64,000 bases of DNA from Edaphobacter paludis. GTDB taxonomy: Bacteria > Acidobacteriota > Terriglobia > Terriglobales > Acidobacteriaceae. Shown piece after piece: positions 56,187 through 64,000 of this stretch. The first letter of the stretch is position 1, and each line of letters opens with the position of its first letter. The notes under the pieces were generated by a model. The model worked only from the letters and a program-made list of their open reading frames with translations. It had not been told where the DNA came from and did not search any database. A program made the translations under genes and the position numbers. The DNA lies in NCBI RefSeq assembly GCF_039993895.1, contig NZ_CP121194.1:2604001-2668000 (forward strand). Direction: 5' to 3'.

Positions 56187-56746
56187 TTTTCCTCCAGCCT
56201 TCTCAGAATTCGAGCCGGGTTTCCTGCAACGATTGTCTTTGACGGGACATCCCGCGTTACAACACTTCCGGCACCAACCGTGGCAAACTCCCCGATCGTG
56301 ATGCCACAAAGAATCGTGCAGCCAGTCCCGATAGAAGCGCCCCGACTTACAAGCGTCCTTGTGACCTGCCAGTCGGTATCCGATTGCAATTCCCCGTTTG
56401 CGTTCGTCGCCCGCGGAAATTTGTCGTTGATAAAAGAGACGTTATGACCAATGAATACCTCGTCTTCAATCCTGACGCCTTCACAGATGAAGGTGTGGCT
56501 CGAAATCTTCACATTGGCCCCTATCTCGGCGTTCTTCTGTATCTCGACGAAGGCCCCTATCCTGCTGTCGTGACCGATGGAACATCCGTAGAGGTTCACG
56601 AATCCATGAAGGGCTACGTTCGCTCCCAGCTTCACGTCGGCGGCTATTCTGCTGAAGTCAGGCGTAGAGCGACCTTGAGAGAGCTCCGGCGCGCCGGTGC
56701 CGTTCTCAGATAACTTGCCGGTTGCGGTCTCGACTGCAAGCATCAT
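56183..56746 (-). CDS. Left-handed beta-helix N-acetyltransferase (second, WbpD-like)
   Basis: 187 aa. LbH repeats: [73 protein letters not shown], then [35 protein letters not shown], very like WbpD/WlbB 3-N-acetyltransferases. The ATG at 56746 overlaps the Gfo/Idh stop (ATGA). Confidence 0.9.
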   Translation of the reverse strand: MMLAVETATGKLSENGTGAPELSQGRSTPDFSRIAADVKLGANVALHGFVNLYGCSIGHDSRIGAFVEIQKNAEIGANVKISSHTFICEGVRIEDEVFIGHNVSFINDKFPRATNANGELQSDTDWQVTRTLVSRGASIGTGCTILCGITIGEFATVGAGSVVTRDVPSKTIVAGNPARILRRLEEK

Positions 56747-57786
56747 GCGGCTCCTCGTGCATACGCTGGCACTTCCGTCCCAAGATGTACAAGCTTCCCT
56801 CGCTGCTTCATGGAGAGGGAGGCACTTTCGAGAATGCGAACGACTCGCAGGCCAGCCTGACCTCCTGTAGTGGGCTCCGCGCCGCTTCCGATGCAATCCG
56901 CAAAGTGCTGAATCTCCACCTTAAGCGCCTCGGAGACGTCGAGTTGAGGCGCGAACATATCGCCGGAACGGTAGCCAACCAGGGCCTTGTACAGCGAGTC
57001 TGACGCGCCGTTCAGCGTGATGCCCTTGTCGTATACCTTCACCTTTTCGCTCGGCTCCATGTCGTCGTAAACGATCATCTGTTTGCTGCCGCCAAGCAAC
57101 GTCCTCCGAACCTTCACCGGTGAAAGCCAGTTCACATTCACATGCCCGATCAGATTGCCTTCGAAGAACATAGTGATGTACGCCAGATTCTCTGTACCGC
57201 CAAACACGTGATTGATTCCCGTCGCCGCCACCGCACACGGCGAGGCTGGAAGGATGTAATCCATGATGGCAAGATCGTGAACTGCGAGGTCCCATATAAC
57301 ATCGACATCCCGCTGGAATAGTCCGAGATTGATGCGCGTCGAGTCGTAGTAGAGGATGTCTCCTATATTTCCGGAGTCCACGATAGCCTTAATCTTCCGG
57401 ACAGCACCCGTATAGACGAACGTATGGTCCACCAGAAGAGTGAGCTTGCGGCTATCTGCCTCATCAATAAGCTGCAGAGCCTCTTCGGAAGTTGACGTCA
57501 TCGGCTTTTCAACCATTACATGCTTGCCGCACCGAAGCGCCTTCAATGCAAGCTCGTAGTGTGTGTGCACCGGAGTCGCAATCGCTACCGCATCGATCTT
57601 CGGATTGTTGAGCAAGTCATTGAAGTCGGTGGTAACCTCCACTGACGGGTACCGTAGTTTGACCTGTTGCAGCCGCTCCTGCCGCATATCGCTGACCGCA
57701 ATGACTTGCGTGTCCGGTACTTCGAACATATTCCGGACCAGGTTCGGGCCCCAGTATCCATAACCTATGACTCCAATGTTGATCAC
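56743..57786 (-). CDS. Gfo/Idh/MocA-family dehydrogenase (WbpB/WlbA-like)
   Basis: 347 aa NAD(P)-dependent oxidoreductase. Rossmann [20 protein letters not shown] motif ([13 protein letters not shown]), and [12 protein letters not shown]. This is the WlbA/WbpB type, which oxidises C3 of UDP-GlcNAc-uronate. It starts at a GTG (57786) with AAGGAGG 5 bases upstream, and is the first gene of the six-gene operon, so the promoter lies in 57787-58281. UDP-GlcNAc 6-dehydrogenase (WbpA) is not in the window. Confidence 0.92.
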   Translation of the reverse strand: MINIGVIGYGYWGPNLVRNMFEVPDTQVIAVSDMRQERLQQVKLRYPSVEVTTDFNDLLNNPKIDAVAIATPVHTHYELALKALRCGKHVMVEKPMTSTSEEALQLIDEADSRKLTLLVDHTFVYTGAVRKIKAIVDSGNIGDILYYDSTRINLGLFQRDVDVIWDLAVHDLAIMDYILPASPCAVAATGINHVFGGTENLAYITMFFEGNLIGHVNVNWLSPVKVRRTLLGGSKQMIVYDDMEPSEKVKVYDKGITLNGASDSLYKALVGYRSGDMFAPQLDVSEALKVEIQHFADCIGSGAEPTTGGQAGLRVVRILESASLSMKQRGKLVHLGTEVPAYARGAA

Positions 57787-58281
57787 GCTTCCTCCTTGTC
57801 ATACGGGAACTCACGACTGCACGCATCGCACCTGTTCAGGTGTGTGGCTTCATCCGCAGTGATGTGTTCTCAGCGAAACTGCTGATAGCACGTTGATGAC
57901 CAAATTTTCCGGGGAGCCTTCCTGCATGGGAAGGACGTTCTCTCGTGCCCCCCGGCCAAATCGAAAATATCAGCGCTCCGTACAGGCGCGCGCATGCCAC
58001 TGAGGAAAAACGTGAAGGCGCGCGTCTGCACGTGAACTTCGAGTTACAGCAACTGTCTGTTTGCAAGCCGCTGCAACTATTCCCGAACTCTTGCATACAT
58101 TGCACGCTTATGGCTGTGCTGTCGGCTGGCCGCGGCGCTGACAGCCGGCCCGAGTGCACTGACGGCATAGCAAACAATCGCCTTGCCCGATGACTCTCGC
58201 GAAAGGTACTTGCCGTCAAGCATATTGATCGTATGTTTGGCCATGAACTTGCTTCTTTAGTGAAGTTCAGGCCGGTGCTCT
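57787..58281. other. Divergent promoter region between sugar operon and export operon
   Basis: About 500 bp without a convincing gene. It carries a strong plus-strand sigma-54 site at 58238-58253 and a weaker minus-strand one (57886-57902: TGG-N10-GC with GTGC instead of TTGC), which could drive the sugar operon. A run of short hairpins near 57900-57945 is also present. Confidence 0.55.
58238..58253 (+). promoter_or_regulatory. Sigma-54 (-24/-12) promoter of the export operon
   Basis: TGGCCA-N5-TTGCT with GG and GC exactly 10 bases apart. The predicted start near 58264 is 18 bp before the ATG of the Wza-like gene. It fits the locus-encoded sigma-54 activator. Confidence 0.75.
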
Positions 58282-58935
58282 ATGTTTTCTAAATCGTCAA
58301 TTCGTCCCTTCACCATTCTTGCCGGGTTCGTACTCTGCGTGCCGGGAAGTAGCGCTCAAATTGTCGCCCGCGCCCAGCCTGTCTCCTCACGAGCCGAAGT
58401 GAGCGTTCCCTCGGGACCCGTCGGGGTAACGCCTCTTCCCATCACAGCAGGCTCCTCTCAATACGCACTCGGCGCAGCAGACATAATTCACGTCAGCGTG
58501 TGGAAGAGTCCCGATCTCTCGCAGACCGTCACCGTAGGCCCCGATGGATTTGTGTCGCTGCCTCTCCTTGGCGACGTACATGTCGCCGGCCTGACCACTA
58601 ATCAGCTCGCGCAGAATCTCAGCTCAAAGTTGAGCGCCTACGTCGTGAGCGCTCAAGTCACTGTCAGCGTCGTAGAGATCCGTAGTCGGCTGGTCTTCGT
58701 GACGGGACAGGTAGGCAAACCTGGAGCATACTCCCTGATCGCCCCGATCACGGTCCTGCAGTTGATCGCGCAAGCGGGAGGACTGACCACGTTCGCGAAT
58801 CGTAAGAGCATCCTGATCCTTAGAACAGTAAACTCGAAAATTCAAAGGCTCCGGTTCAACTACACCAGCGCTCTCAGTGGGGACATGAAGCAAAACATTA
58901 ACCTTCAACCTGGCGATACCGTCGTCATCCCGTAG
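58282..58935 (+). CDS. Wza-like polysaccharide export protein
   Basis: 217 aa with a signal peptide (MFSKSSIRPFTILAGFVLC) and a Poly_export domain: YALGAADIIHVSVWKSPDLSQTV, VGPDGFVSLPLLGDVHVAGLT, VVEIRSRLVFVTGQVGKPGAYSL. Such proteins form the outer part of an exopolysaccharide channel. It is shorter than Wza and lacks an obvious lipobox Cys. First gene of the plus-strand export operon. Confidence 0.9.
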   Translation: MFSKSSIRPFTILAGFVLCVPGSSAQIVARAQPVSSRAEVSVPSGPVGVTPLPITAGSSQYALGAADIIHVSVWKSPDLSQTVTVGPDGFVSLPLLGDVHVAGLTTNQLAQNLSSKLSAYVVSAQVTVSVVEIRSRLVFVTGQVGKPGAYSLIAPITVLQLIAQAGGLTTFANRKSILILRTVNSKIQRLRFNYTSALSGDMKQNINLQPGDTVVIP

Positions 58936-58942
58936 GAAGGCC

Positions 58943-60265
58943 ATGAACAAGCTGCGATGCCTTCGTCTCGTTGCGGTGCTGTCCACCAGCATCCTGGCCG
59001 TGTCTTTGCCGGCTCAGACGACGAGCGACAATTCATGGGATATTGGAGCACAGCAGTCGTCCGGCTCGTCCGCCGCTGCTGACGATACGAGTTCGAGCGT
59101 GGTTGAGAACCAACAGACCCGTCTTGCAGCCGCGCTGGATGGAACAGGTCTAATATCGCTCGGCAGCAACGTTCCCAGCCACCTGCTATTTGGAGCGACT
59201 GTCTCTGGTGGATGGGACAGCAATCCCAATATTCTACGAAATGGGGTCGCCTCGCAGTTCTATACAGTCAGTCCCTATTTCGCCATCCAGGCAACTAGAC
59301 CGAGGAGCCAATACCTTCTTCAATACCAGTTCACGGCTACGGGACATAACTCGAACTACGCCGAGCAGACCCTGAATGTAGCCTCAGTTCACATTATTGA
59401 GAATCCGACTGAGCGCTGGAATCTGGATTTTGAATCCATGGGCAGCTTTGGGCAGGACTCGATTCGATTTATGGGCGCCCAGCAGACTGTCCCTGTAGGA
59501 CAAGTTCCGGGGACAGGTCCCGACTCGGCTTCCTATCTCACAAATGGCGGCAATGTGACCTATGTTAGCGCGAGCTTCGGCTCAACCTTCAGGATGTCCG
59601 CCCGGAACAGCTTGCAGCTTAGCGTTGCAAACGACGTGAGCCGCTATACCGGCTATCTAGGAAGCAATAGTATCGCTACTGCCCATTTCAGCTTCGATCG
59701 GGATCTCTCCCTTACCCGGAAAGCCTCCGTCTATGTGCAGGACTCGCACTACTACGGATCGCTTCATTGCGAGAGCTATGGCGGTGGCCTCGAATTCCGA
59801 TGGACGCCCCGAGAAAACACCTTGATCACGCTGGGCGGTGGGCCTCAGCTCGACACGCCGGAGTGCGGCATCCAGCAGGGTTTTTCTTACAGCTTGTCCA
59901 TGAGTACAAGCCTATCTGGAAAGTCTCAGATGTACCTGCTGTCGGGGCGGCAACCAGCTACGTCTTTTCTCGGACCTGGACTGTGGCAGGAGAGCGTATC
60001 CGCCGGCTATCAACGCCAAGTCACGCATGCGGGCGCAATAAGCTTCGACGTGGGATATGTTCGCAGCGATGCCGCGAAGACGGTCAACTCCTACAAGGCA
60101 AGCTATTACGATTGCGTCTACACCTACGCAATGAGCAACAGATTGCGCAGCTCATATACGTATCGAGGGTACATCGGCGGTTCGGGAGGATCATATATCG
60201 ACCGCAACCTCTTTATGTTCTCACTGGATTGGACGCCCAGTCGCGCCCTCTCCTTCGTTAGGTAA
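58943..60265 (+). CDS. Outer-membrane beta-barrel protein of the export operon
   Basis: 440 aa. Signal peptide (MNKLRCLRLVAVLSTSILAV), then Ser/Ala-rich linker, then alternating amphipathic strands (LLFGATVSGGWDSNPN, YLLQYQFTATGHNSNYAEQ, NSLQLSVANDVSRYTGYL, YRGYIGGSGGSYIDRNLFMF) typical of a barrel. Unlike most barrels its last residues are SFVR rather than a terminal Phe. It lies 7 bp after the Wza-like gene, so it is probably the polysaccharide exit pore or a partner; family not named. Confidence 0.78.
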   Translation: MNKLRCLRLVAVLSTSILAVSLPAQTTSDNSWDIGAQQSSGSSAAADDTSSSVVENQQTRLAAALDGTGLISLGSNVPSHLLFGATVSGGWDSNPNILRNGVASQFYTVSPYFAIQATRPRSQYLLQYQFTATGHNSNYAEQTLNVASVHIIENPTERWNLDFESMGSFGQDSIRFMGAQQTVPVGQVPGTGPDSASYLTNGGNVTYVSASFGSTFRMSARNSLQLSVANDVSRYTGYLGSNSIATAHFSFDRDLSLTRKASVYVQDSHYYGSLHCESYGGGLEFRWTPRENTLITLGGGPQLDTPECGIQQGFSYSLSMSTSLSGKSQMYLLSGRQPATSFLGPGLWQESVSAGYQRQVTHAGAISFDVGYVRSDAAKTVNSYKASYYDCVYTYAMSNRLRSSYTYRGYIGGSGGSYIDRNLFMFSLDWTPSRALSFVR

Positions 60266-60312
60266 CGACACGCGAATACCGGAGATCAGGACAACATGAC
60301 TGGAGCGCACGG

Positions 60313-61848
60313 ATGAACAAAGCACAGACTCATCAAAAGAACTCGTCCGTATCGATAAGCTATCTGACCGTGGTACTGAAGCAACACGCCCATTCAGTCT
60401 TCTTGTCCTCGCTCCTGCTTTCCATTTGCGGCATCGTGGGAGTATCTTTGCTGCCGAACGTTTATCGTGCGACCACAACCATCCTCGTCGACCCGCAGAA
60501 AATCCCTGAGAAATACGTCACATCCACCGTAACGACAGATCCGAATGAACGGATGAATACACTCACCCAACAGGTGCTAAGCGCCTCGCATCTACAGGAG
60601 ATCATCGACAAGGACAATCTCTACCCTGAACTGCGAAGGACGAAATCCCAAGAAGAAATACTGGACTACATGCGGGACAAGACCAAAATTGAAATAAAGC
60701 AAAGTCCCGAACCTGAGCAGGGTCTCGGCAGTTTCAGTATTGCCTACGAAGACCAGGATCGCACGATGGTTGCACTGGTCACCAATCAGCTCGCCTCCAG
60801 CTTCATTGACTGGAGTCTAAAGGCGCGGCAGCAACAGGCACTTGGAACCACGCAGTTTCTCTCGAGTGAATTGCAAAAAGCTAAGGAAGGTCTTGAAGCC
60901 CAAGAGAGCCAACTTGAATCCTTCAGGATGAAGCACTCCGGAGCAACACCCGACGAGCTCAACGGCAACCTTCAGGCGCTCTCACGGCTGCAGGCTAGCA
61001 CCCAATCGAACATGGATGCAATCAGCCGTCTCGATCAGGAAAGAATCCTGCTCACCCATGCGGGTTCCGCAGATCCGCAGGCGATTCCCTCTTCGGATCG
61101 TCAGCGCGCTCTCCAGGAAAAGCTCCGCCTTGAAAATGAGCGATGGACTCTCAAAAGGCAGTTCACTGATACGTATCCTGACGTTATCGCCGTCAATCAG
61201 GAACTGAAGGCCATCAATGCAAAACTTGCAACGATGCCTGGCCCCTCGCAAGGCTCCGCCGACAACTACGATGAGAATACGCAGGTGCGGCTCTCTTTGA
61301 TTGATAAGGATATGCAGAGGCACAAGCAGCAACTCGCCGACCTTGAGCGACAGATTCAGGTATATCAATCCAAGGTCGACTCCGTCCCAGTTCTTGAGAC
61401 CCAGCTGGCCGAACTGACCCGCAACTATGAGGCTTCGCGGCAGAACTACCAGTCCCTTCTCGATAAGACCTTTTCCGCAGGAATGTCAGAGGAGTTGGAA
61501 CGAAAGCAGCAGGCTGAGCGATTCACAGTTCTGGACCCGGCAAAGACGCCGGAAAAGCCTGTCCGCCCGAAACGTCTGCCCATCATGGCCGGGGTCCTTT
61601 TGGTCTGCTTTATTCTTCCCACAGGTTTGGCCTTCTCGTTCCAAATTCTTCGAGGTTCCATCAACTCGGAGCCGGAGATGCGTGGGATGTTGCCACCGGG
61701 AGTGGCTGTCCTCGGGACCCTCCCTCCAATAAAGAGCAAGGCCGATCTAATTCGCGGCAAACTGCTCATGACCCAAACCCTTATAGTCTCATTCGTCGCA
61801 TGCTCGGCCCTCGTTGTCTTTCTGTTCAAGATCAGGCCTATCCTATGA
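60313..61848 (+). CDS. Wzz/GumC-type chain-length and export protein
   Basis: 511 aa polysaccharide co-polymerase. One N-terminal membrane helix (SVFLSSLLLSICGIVGVSLL), a Wzz-like domain (NVYRATTTILVDPQKIPEKY), long periplasmic coiled coils (QALGTTQFLSSELQKAKEGL onward), then a C-terminal helix pair (IMAGVLLVCFILPTGLAFSF). It overlaps the kinase gene by 4 bp (ATGA). Together with the kinase it forms a split Wzc-like system. Confidence 0.92.
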   Translation: MNKAQTHQKNSSVSISYLTVVLKQHAHSVFLSSLLLSICGIVGVSLLPNVYRATTTILVDPQKIPEKYVTSTVTTDPNERMNTLTQQVLSASHLQEIIDKDNLYPELRRTKSQEEILDYMRDKTKIEIKQSPEPEQGLGSFSIAYEDQDRTMVALVTNQLASSFIDWSLKARQQQALGTTQFLSSELQKAKEGLEAQESQLESFRMKHSGATPDELNGNLQALSRLQASTQSNMDAISRLDQERILLTHAGSADPQAIPSSDRQRALQEKLRLENERWTLKRQFTDTYPDVIAVNQELKAINAKLATMPGPSQGSADNYDENTQVRLSLIDKDMQRHKQQLADLERQIQVYQSKVDSVPVLETQLAELTRNYEASRQNYQSLLDKTFSAGMSEELERKQQAERFTVLDPAKTPEKPVRPKRLPIMAGVLLVCFILPTGLAFSFQILRGSINSEPEMRGMLPPGVAVLGTLPPIKSKADLIRGKLLMTQTLIVSFVACSALVVFLFKIRPIL

Positions 61849-62609
61849 GTTCCACACTACTTCCCTATGCGAAAGAGCCGGTCGCGGCACCAGCAAGCAC
61901 CCCTGTTGCAGCCCCATTGGAGAGCCGTGTACTGACACTTGAGCCCGACCAGAGATCTCGCCTGGTCTTTCTGACCGATCCCCTCGGGCTTGCCGCGGAG
62001 CAGTACAAAATACTGCGCCAGCGACTCATCAATCTTCGTCCGCAGGGCGGGGTGCTCCTCATCACCAGCCCCGGGCCAGGAGAGGGAAAGACGCTGACCT
62101 CAGTCAATCTTTCCTGGGCTCTCGCGGATGCTGGCCAGCGTACCTGCCTGGTCGATCTGGACTTCAGGGCTCCCGGCGTGTCTCAAGCCCTGGGCTGCCC
62201 GATCGACGGAGATGGTGTCGAAGATGTACTCAATGGACGCCGGAAGCTGCACGAGGCGGTGTACCAGATCGCCGATACGCGGATGCATGTCCTCCCAGTC
62301 CGCAACCGCCAGGACTCAGCGGGAAAGCTCTTATCTCCCTCTGTAATCGTCCCTGCTCTCGCCGAACTTCGTTCCACATATTACTGGGTCATCCTCGATT
62401 TTGCACCTGTCATTCCTATGGCGGACGTTGGCGAAGTGTTGGCTCACGTCGACGGCGCGATTCTTGTGATTCGCGCCGGAAAGACAGCCCGGAAGATGCT
62501 CCCGCGCTCCCTTGAGATACTCGGATCCAAACTCTGCGGTGTCATCCTGAACGACTCTCCGATTCCTGGAAGCGCCTATTACGGAGGCTACGGAAATCGT
62601 CGTGACTAA
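61845..62609 (+). CDS. CpsD/CapB-type tyrosine kinase (Wzc C-domain-like)
   Basis: 254 aa. P-loop VLLITSPGPGEGKT (Walker A about 75-83), Walker A' CLVDLDFRAPG (101-111), Walker B VILDFAP. Bacterial tyrosine kinase fold like CapB/CpsD. The usual C-terminal tyrosine cluster is short here (SAYYGGYG). The start ATG at 61845 overlaps the Wzz-like gene stop. Last gene before a 550-bp gene-free gap. Confidence 0.9.
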   Translation: MSSTLLPYAKEPVAAPASTPVAAPLESRVLTLEPDQRSRLVFLTDPLGLAAEQYKILRQRLINLRPQGGVLLITSPGPGEGKTLTSVNLSWALADAGQRTCLVDLDFRAPGVSQALGCPIDGDGVEDVLNGRRKLHEAVYQIADTRMHVLPVRNRQDSAGKLLSPSVIVPALAELRSTYYWVILDFAPVIPMADVGEVLAHVDGAILVIRAGKTARKMLPRSLEILGSKLCGVILNDSPIPGSAYYGGYGNRRD

Positions 62610-63162
62610 CGCTTCTTATCCTCCTGCTCAATGTCGATGCGCTAAGCACCGCGTCCTTCAATCTGTGCTCTGTATCGAACCCAACTCCAAAGCGACGCTT
62701 ACTTTTAGTGAAATCTCATCTCGTGTGTGAAGGCTGTTGGCGAGAGTTGTGCAGCCCGCTGCATATGTTGAACCCTCCGACAGTTGCTTATAGCTCTTTC
62801 TTAAGCCATCCGACTTGGGAGAGCGAATCTCCAAAACATATTTTCCGATGCCATCAATCGAATAAAACCCAATTCATCCTCCTGAAGAAGTCAGGATTTC
62901 CAAATTTCTTCTTGAACAACACGAATTTTCAAGAATTTTCTGAGTGACAGCTCACGTCTAGGAACGGGCTCTCCTCTTACAGAAAATTAAACTCTTTGAC
63001 TAACTGGAAGCACGGAATAGGTCGTAGTCTTGGCAGACTAATTGCTTATATGTTTGAGTCACACTCAATACCTGTCTCACCACTTAGATTTTTCCACAGT
63101 GACTTACTGTAAGTCACCAGAGCGAAGCTTTGCGTTCTCGCACAAGAGAATCAGGAGTTGTC
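62610..63162. other. Gene-free promoter region upstream of the NusG paralogue
   Basis: 553 bp. A plus-strand open frame at 62708-62947 lacks a Shine-Dalgarno sequence and protein-like composition. The key element is a sigma-54 site at 63031-63046. The 106-base leader from there to the start could carry an antitermination target. Confidence 0.5.
63031..63046 (+). promoter_or_regulatory. Sigma-54 (-24/-12) promoter upstream of the NusG paralogue
   Basis: TTGGCAG-ACTAA-TTGCTTA context: TGGCAG-N5-TTGCT with GG and GC exactly 10 bases apart. Predicted start near 63057, leaving a leader of about 106 bases. Confidence 0.82.
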
Positions 63163-63762
63163 ATGGGCTGTGCTAATAGCTTAATGCCCCATGCTACGGA
63201 CGACCAGAAGCTGGGTTCGCAAGATCATCTACAGTGGTACGCCGTCTATACCTACCCGCGCCACGAAAAGGCAGTTACCGAGCATCTCCAGTCTCAATCC
63301 CTCGTCGCTTACCTTCCTACACTTCTGACTGAAAGCGACTGGAAGGACCGCCGGGTCCGCCTCCGTACTCCGGCATTCCCAAGCTATACATTTGCGCAGA
63401 TCAGTCTCGCCCAGCGAAGCAGGGTATTGAGCACGTCCGGAGTAGTTCGAATCCTGTCCTTCAATGGCAGGCCTGTGCCGATTGCAGAATCCGAAATCGA
63501 AGCACTCAAGCTTTGTCTTGATAAGGGTGTCGGAATCCAGCGCTGCCCCACGCTGGAGGTAGGCGATAGGGTTCGCGTCAGGTCAGGGATTCTCGAAGGC
63601 CTGATAGGCCAGATCTCACGCTGCAAGAAAGATCGCAGGCTCATCGTTCCCATTACCCTGATCCATCAGTCCGTCGCAATCGAGATCGACATGCAGTTAC
63701 TGGAGCCGCTGGACGAGTTCACGCAACCTTCGAACCCGTCGCACCAAAGATTCCTTCCCTGA
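63163..63762 (+). CDS. NusG paralogue, UpxY/RfaH-like transcription antiterminator
   Basis: 199 aa. An N-terminal NGN domain (LQWYAVYTYPRHEKAVTEHL, RVRLRTPAFPSYTFAQISL, STSGVVRILSFNGRPVPIAESEIEAL) and a C-terminal KOW domain (VGDRVRVRSGILEGLIGQI). The layout is that of UpxY or RfaH rather than housekeeping NusG, and it heads a polysaccharide locus, where such proteins let polymerase read through long operons. The ATG at 63163 (MGCANSLMP) has CAGGAG upstream; the earlier frame is not needed. Confidence 0.88.
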   Translation: MGCANSLMPHATDDQKLGSQDHLQWYAVYTYPRHEKAVTEHLQSQSLVAYLPTLLTESDWKDRRVRLRTPAFPSYTFAQISLAQRSRVLSTSGVVRILSFNGRPVPIAESEIEALKLCLDKGVGIQRCPTLEVGDRVRVRSGILEGLIGQISRCKKDRRLIVPITLIHQSVAIEIDMQLLEPLDEFTQPSNPSHQRFLP

Positions 63763-63885
63763 AGCATTGGCACGTTCGCGGCTGAACGCGCCACATTTCA
63801 CCACTACCGGCCAACATCCTGCTTCCTCCCGCCCTCGAGTAGTCTCCGTTCCTTCCCATTCCTCCGATACGCCAAGGATGTCTCA

Positions 63886-64000
63886 ATGAGTTCTCAACGA
63901 CCAGTTATCCTGCCATGGATACGCCAGTTTGGCACTCCCAAAAACCAAACGGCAACGATCAAGATCCCATCACGCCGCGAAGTTATCCAGGAGGCTACCT
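63886..64000 (+). CDS. Unidentified gene, 5' end only
   Basis: An open frame from ATG 63886 with AAGGA upstream; the first 38 residues (MSSQRPVILPWIRQFGTPKN, later IPSRREVIQEAT) are too few to identify. By position it may be an exopolysaccharide glycosyltransferase or sugar-phosphate transferase, but that is speculative. Confidence 0.45.
   Translation, partial: MSSQRPVILPWIRQFGTPKNQTATIKIPSRREVIQEAT

Noticed and set aside
57945..58219. Short frames in the divergent region before the Wza-like gene
   Set aside because: No ribosome sites, both strands open at once, and the region is better explained as promoters.
45240..64000. Exosortase/PEP-CTERM system suggested by the sigma-54 activator plus polysaccharide genes
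   Set aside because: No PEP-CTERM tail or exosortase is visible in the window; it could lie beyond the right edge but cannot be claimed.

Overview
The window reads as chromosome of an acidobacterium, most likely class Terriglobia (Acidobacteriaceae, Granulicella/Edaphobacter/Terriglobus-like). This placement is an inference from the overall gene mix and protein style, not from a marker gene: a nuo cluster with its own small inserted genes, a long SMC, split ATP synthase genes, many exported proteins of unknown function and a sigma-54 controlled exopolysaccharide locus. The G+C content is moderate to high except in parts of the island.

Region 1 (1-11.75 kb, minus strand) is a respiratory complex I operon, nuoA-C-D-x-E-F-G-H-J-y-K-L-M. 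It is stitched together by TAATG or ATGA overlaps and carries two small extra genes (x, y). nuoB and nuoI are missing from their usual places. Region 2 (11.8-33.4 kb) is mostly housekeeping: a prepilin peptidase, an OprB-type porin divergent from an FrmR/RcnR-type sensor across a C-tract operator, thiG, lysS, an F0-only ATP synthase operon (atpZ-I-B-E) closed by a terminator, a TPR-like exported protein, smc, purC, cvpA, a Fis-type regulator, a secretin and a PAS histidine kinase, ending in tRNA-Gly and tRNA-Cys.

Region 3 (33.4-45.26 kb) is an 11.85-kb integrative element in the 3' end of tRNA-Cys. A 31-bp direct repeat (33378-33408 and 45225-45255) marks attL and attR, and the tRNA's terminator now lies beyond attR. 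The island carries a tyrosine integrase, paired 19-bp repeats near both ends, a tightly overlapping minus-strand cassette (DUF262 protein, DUF3696-type AAA ATPase, unknown 306-aa protein, small or frameshifted ORF), a serine recombinase, an HNH-like protein, an excisionase-like HTH protein and a single-chain MmeI-like restriction-modification enzyme with D-X9-E-x-K nuclease and LDPACGSGNF/NPPF methylase motifs. The island looks like a defence island, and the DUF262/ATPase/unknown cassette is the best candidate for a little-described system.

Region 4 (45.8-64 kb) is a surface polysaccharide locus. It holds a GMC oxidoreductase, a sigma-54 activator with a degenerate receiver, an LhgO-like oxidase, a cell-surface repeat lipoprotein, a six-gene overlapping minus-strand sugar-nucleotide operon (Gfo/Idh, two LbH acyltransferases, two DegT aminotransferases, an epimerase, resembling WbpB/D/E chemistry) and a plus-strand export operon (Wza-like, outer-membrane barrel, Wzz/Wzc-type, CpsD-type kinase), then an UpxY/RfaH-like NusG paralogue. 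Good sigma-54 (-24/-12) promoters precede the export operon and the NusG paralogue, which suggests that the local activator drives them. The window cuts nuoM at the left edge and an unidentified gene at the right edge.
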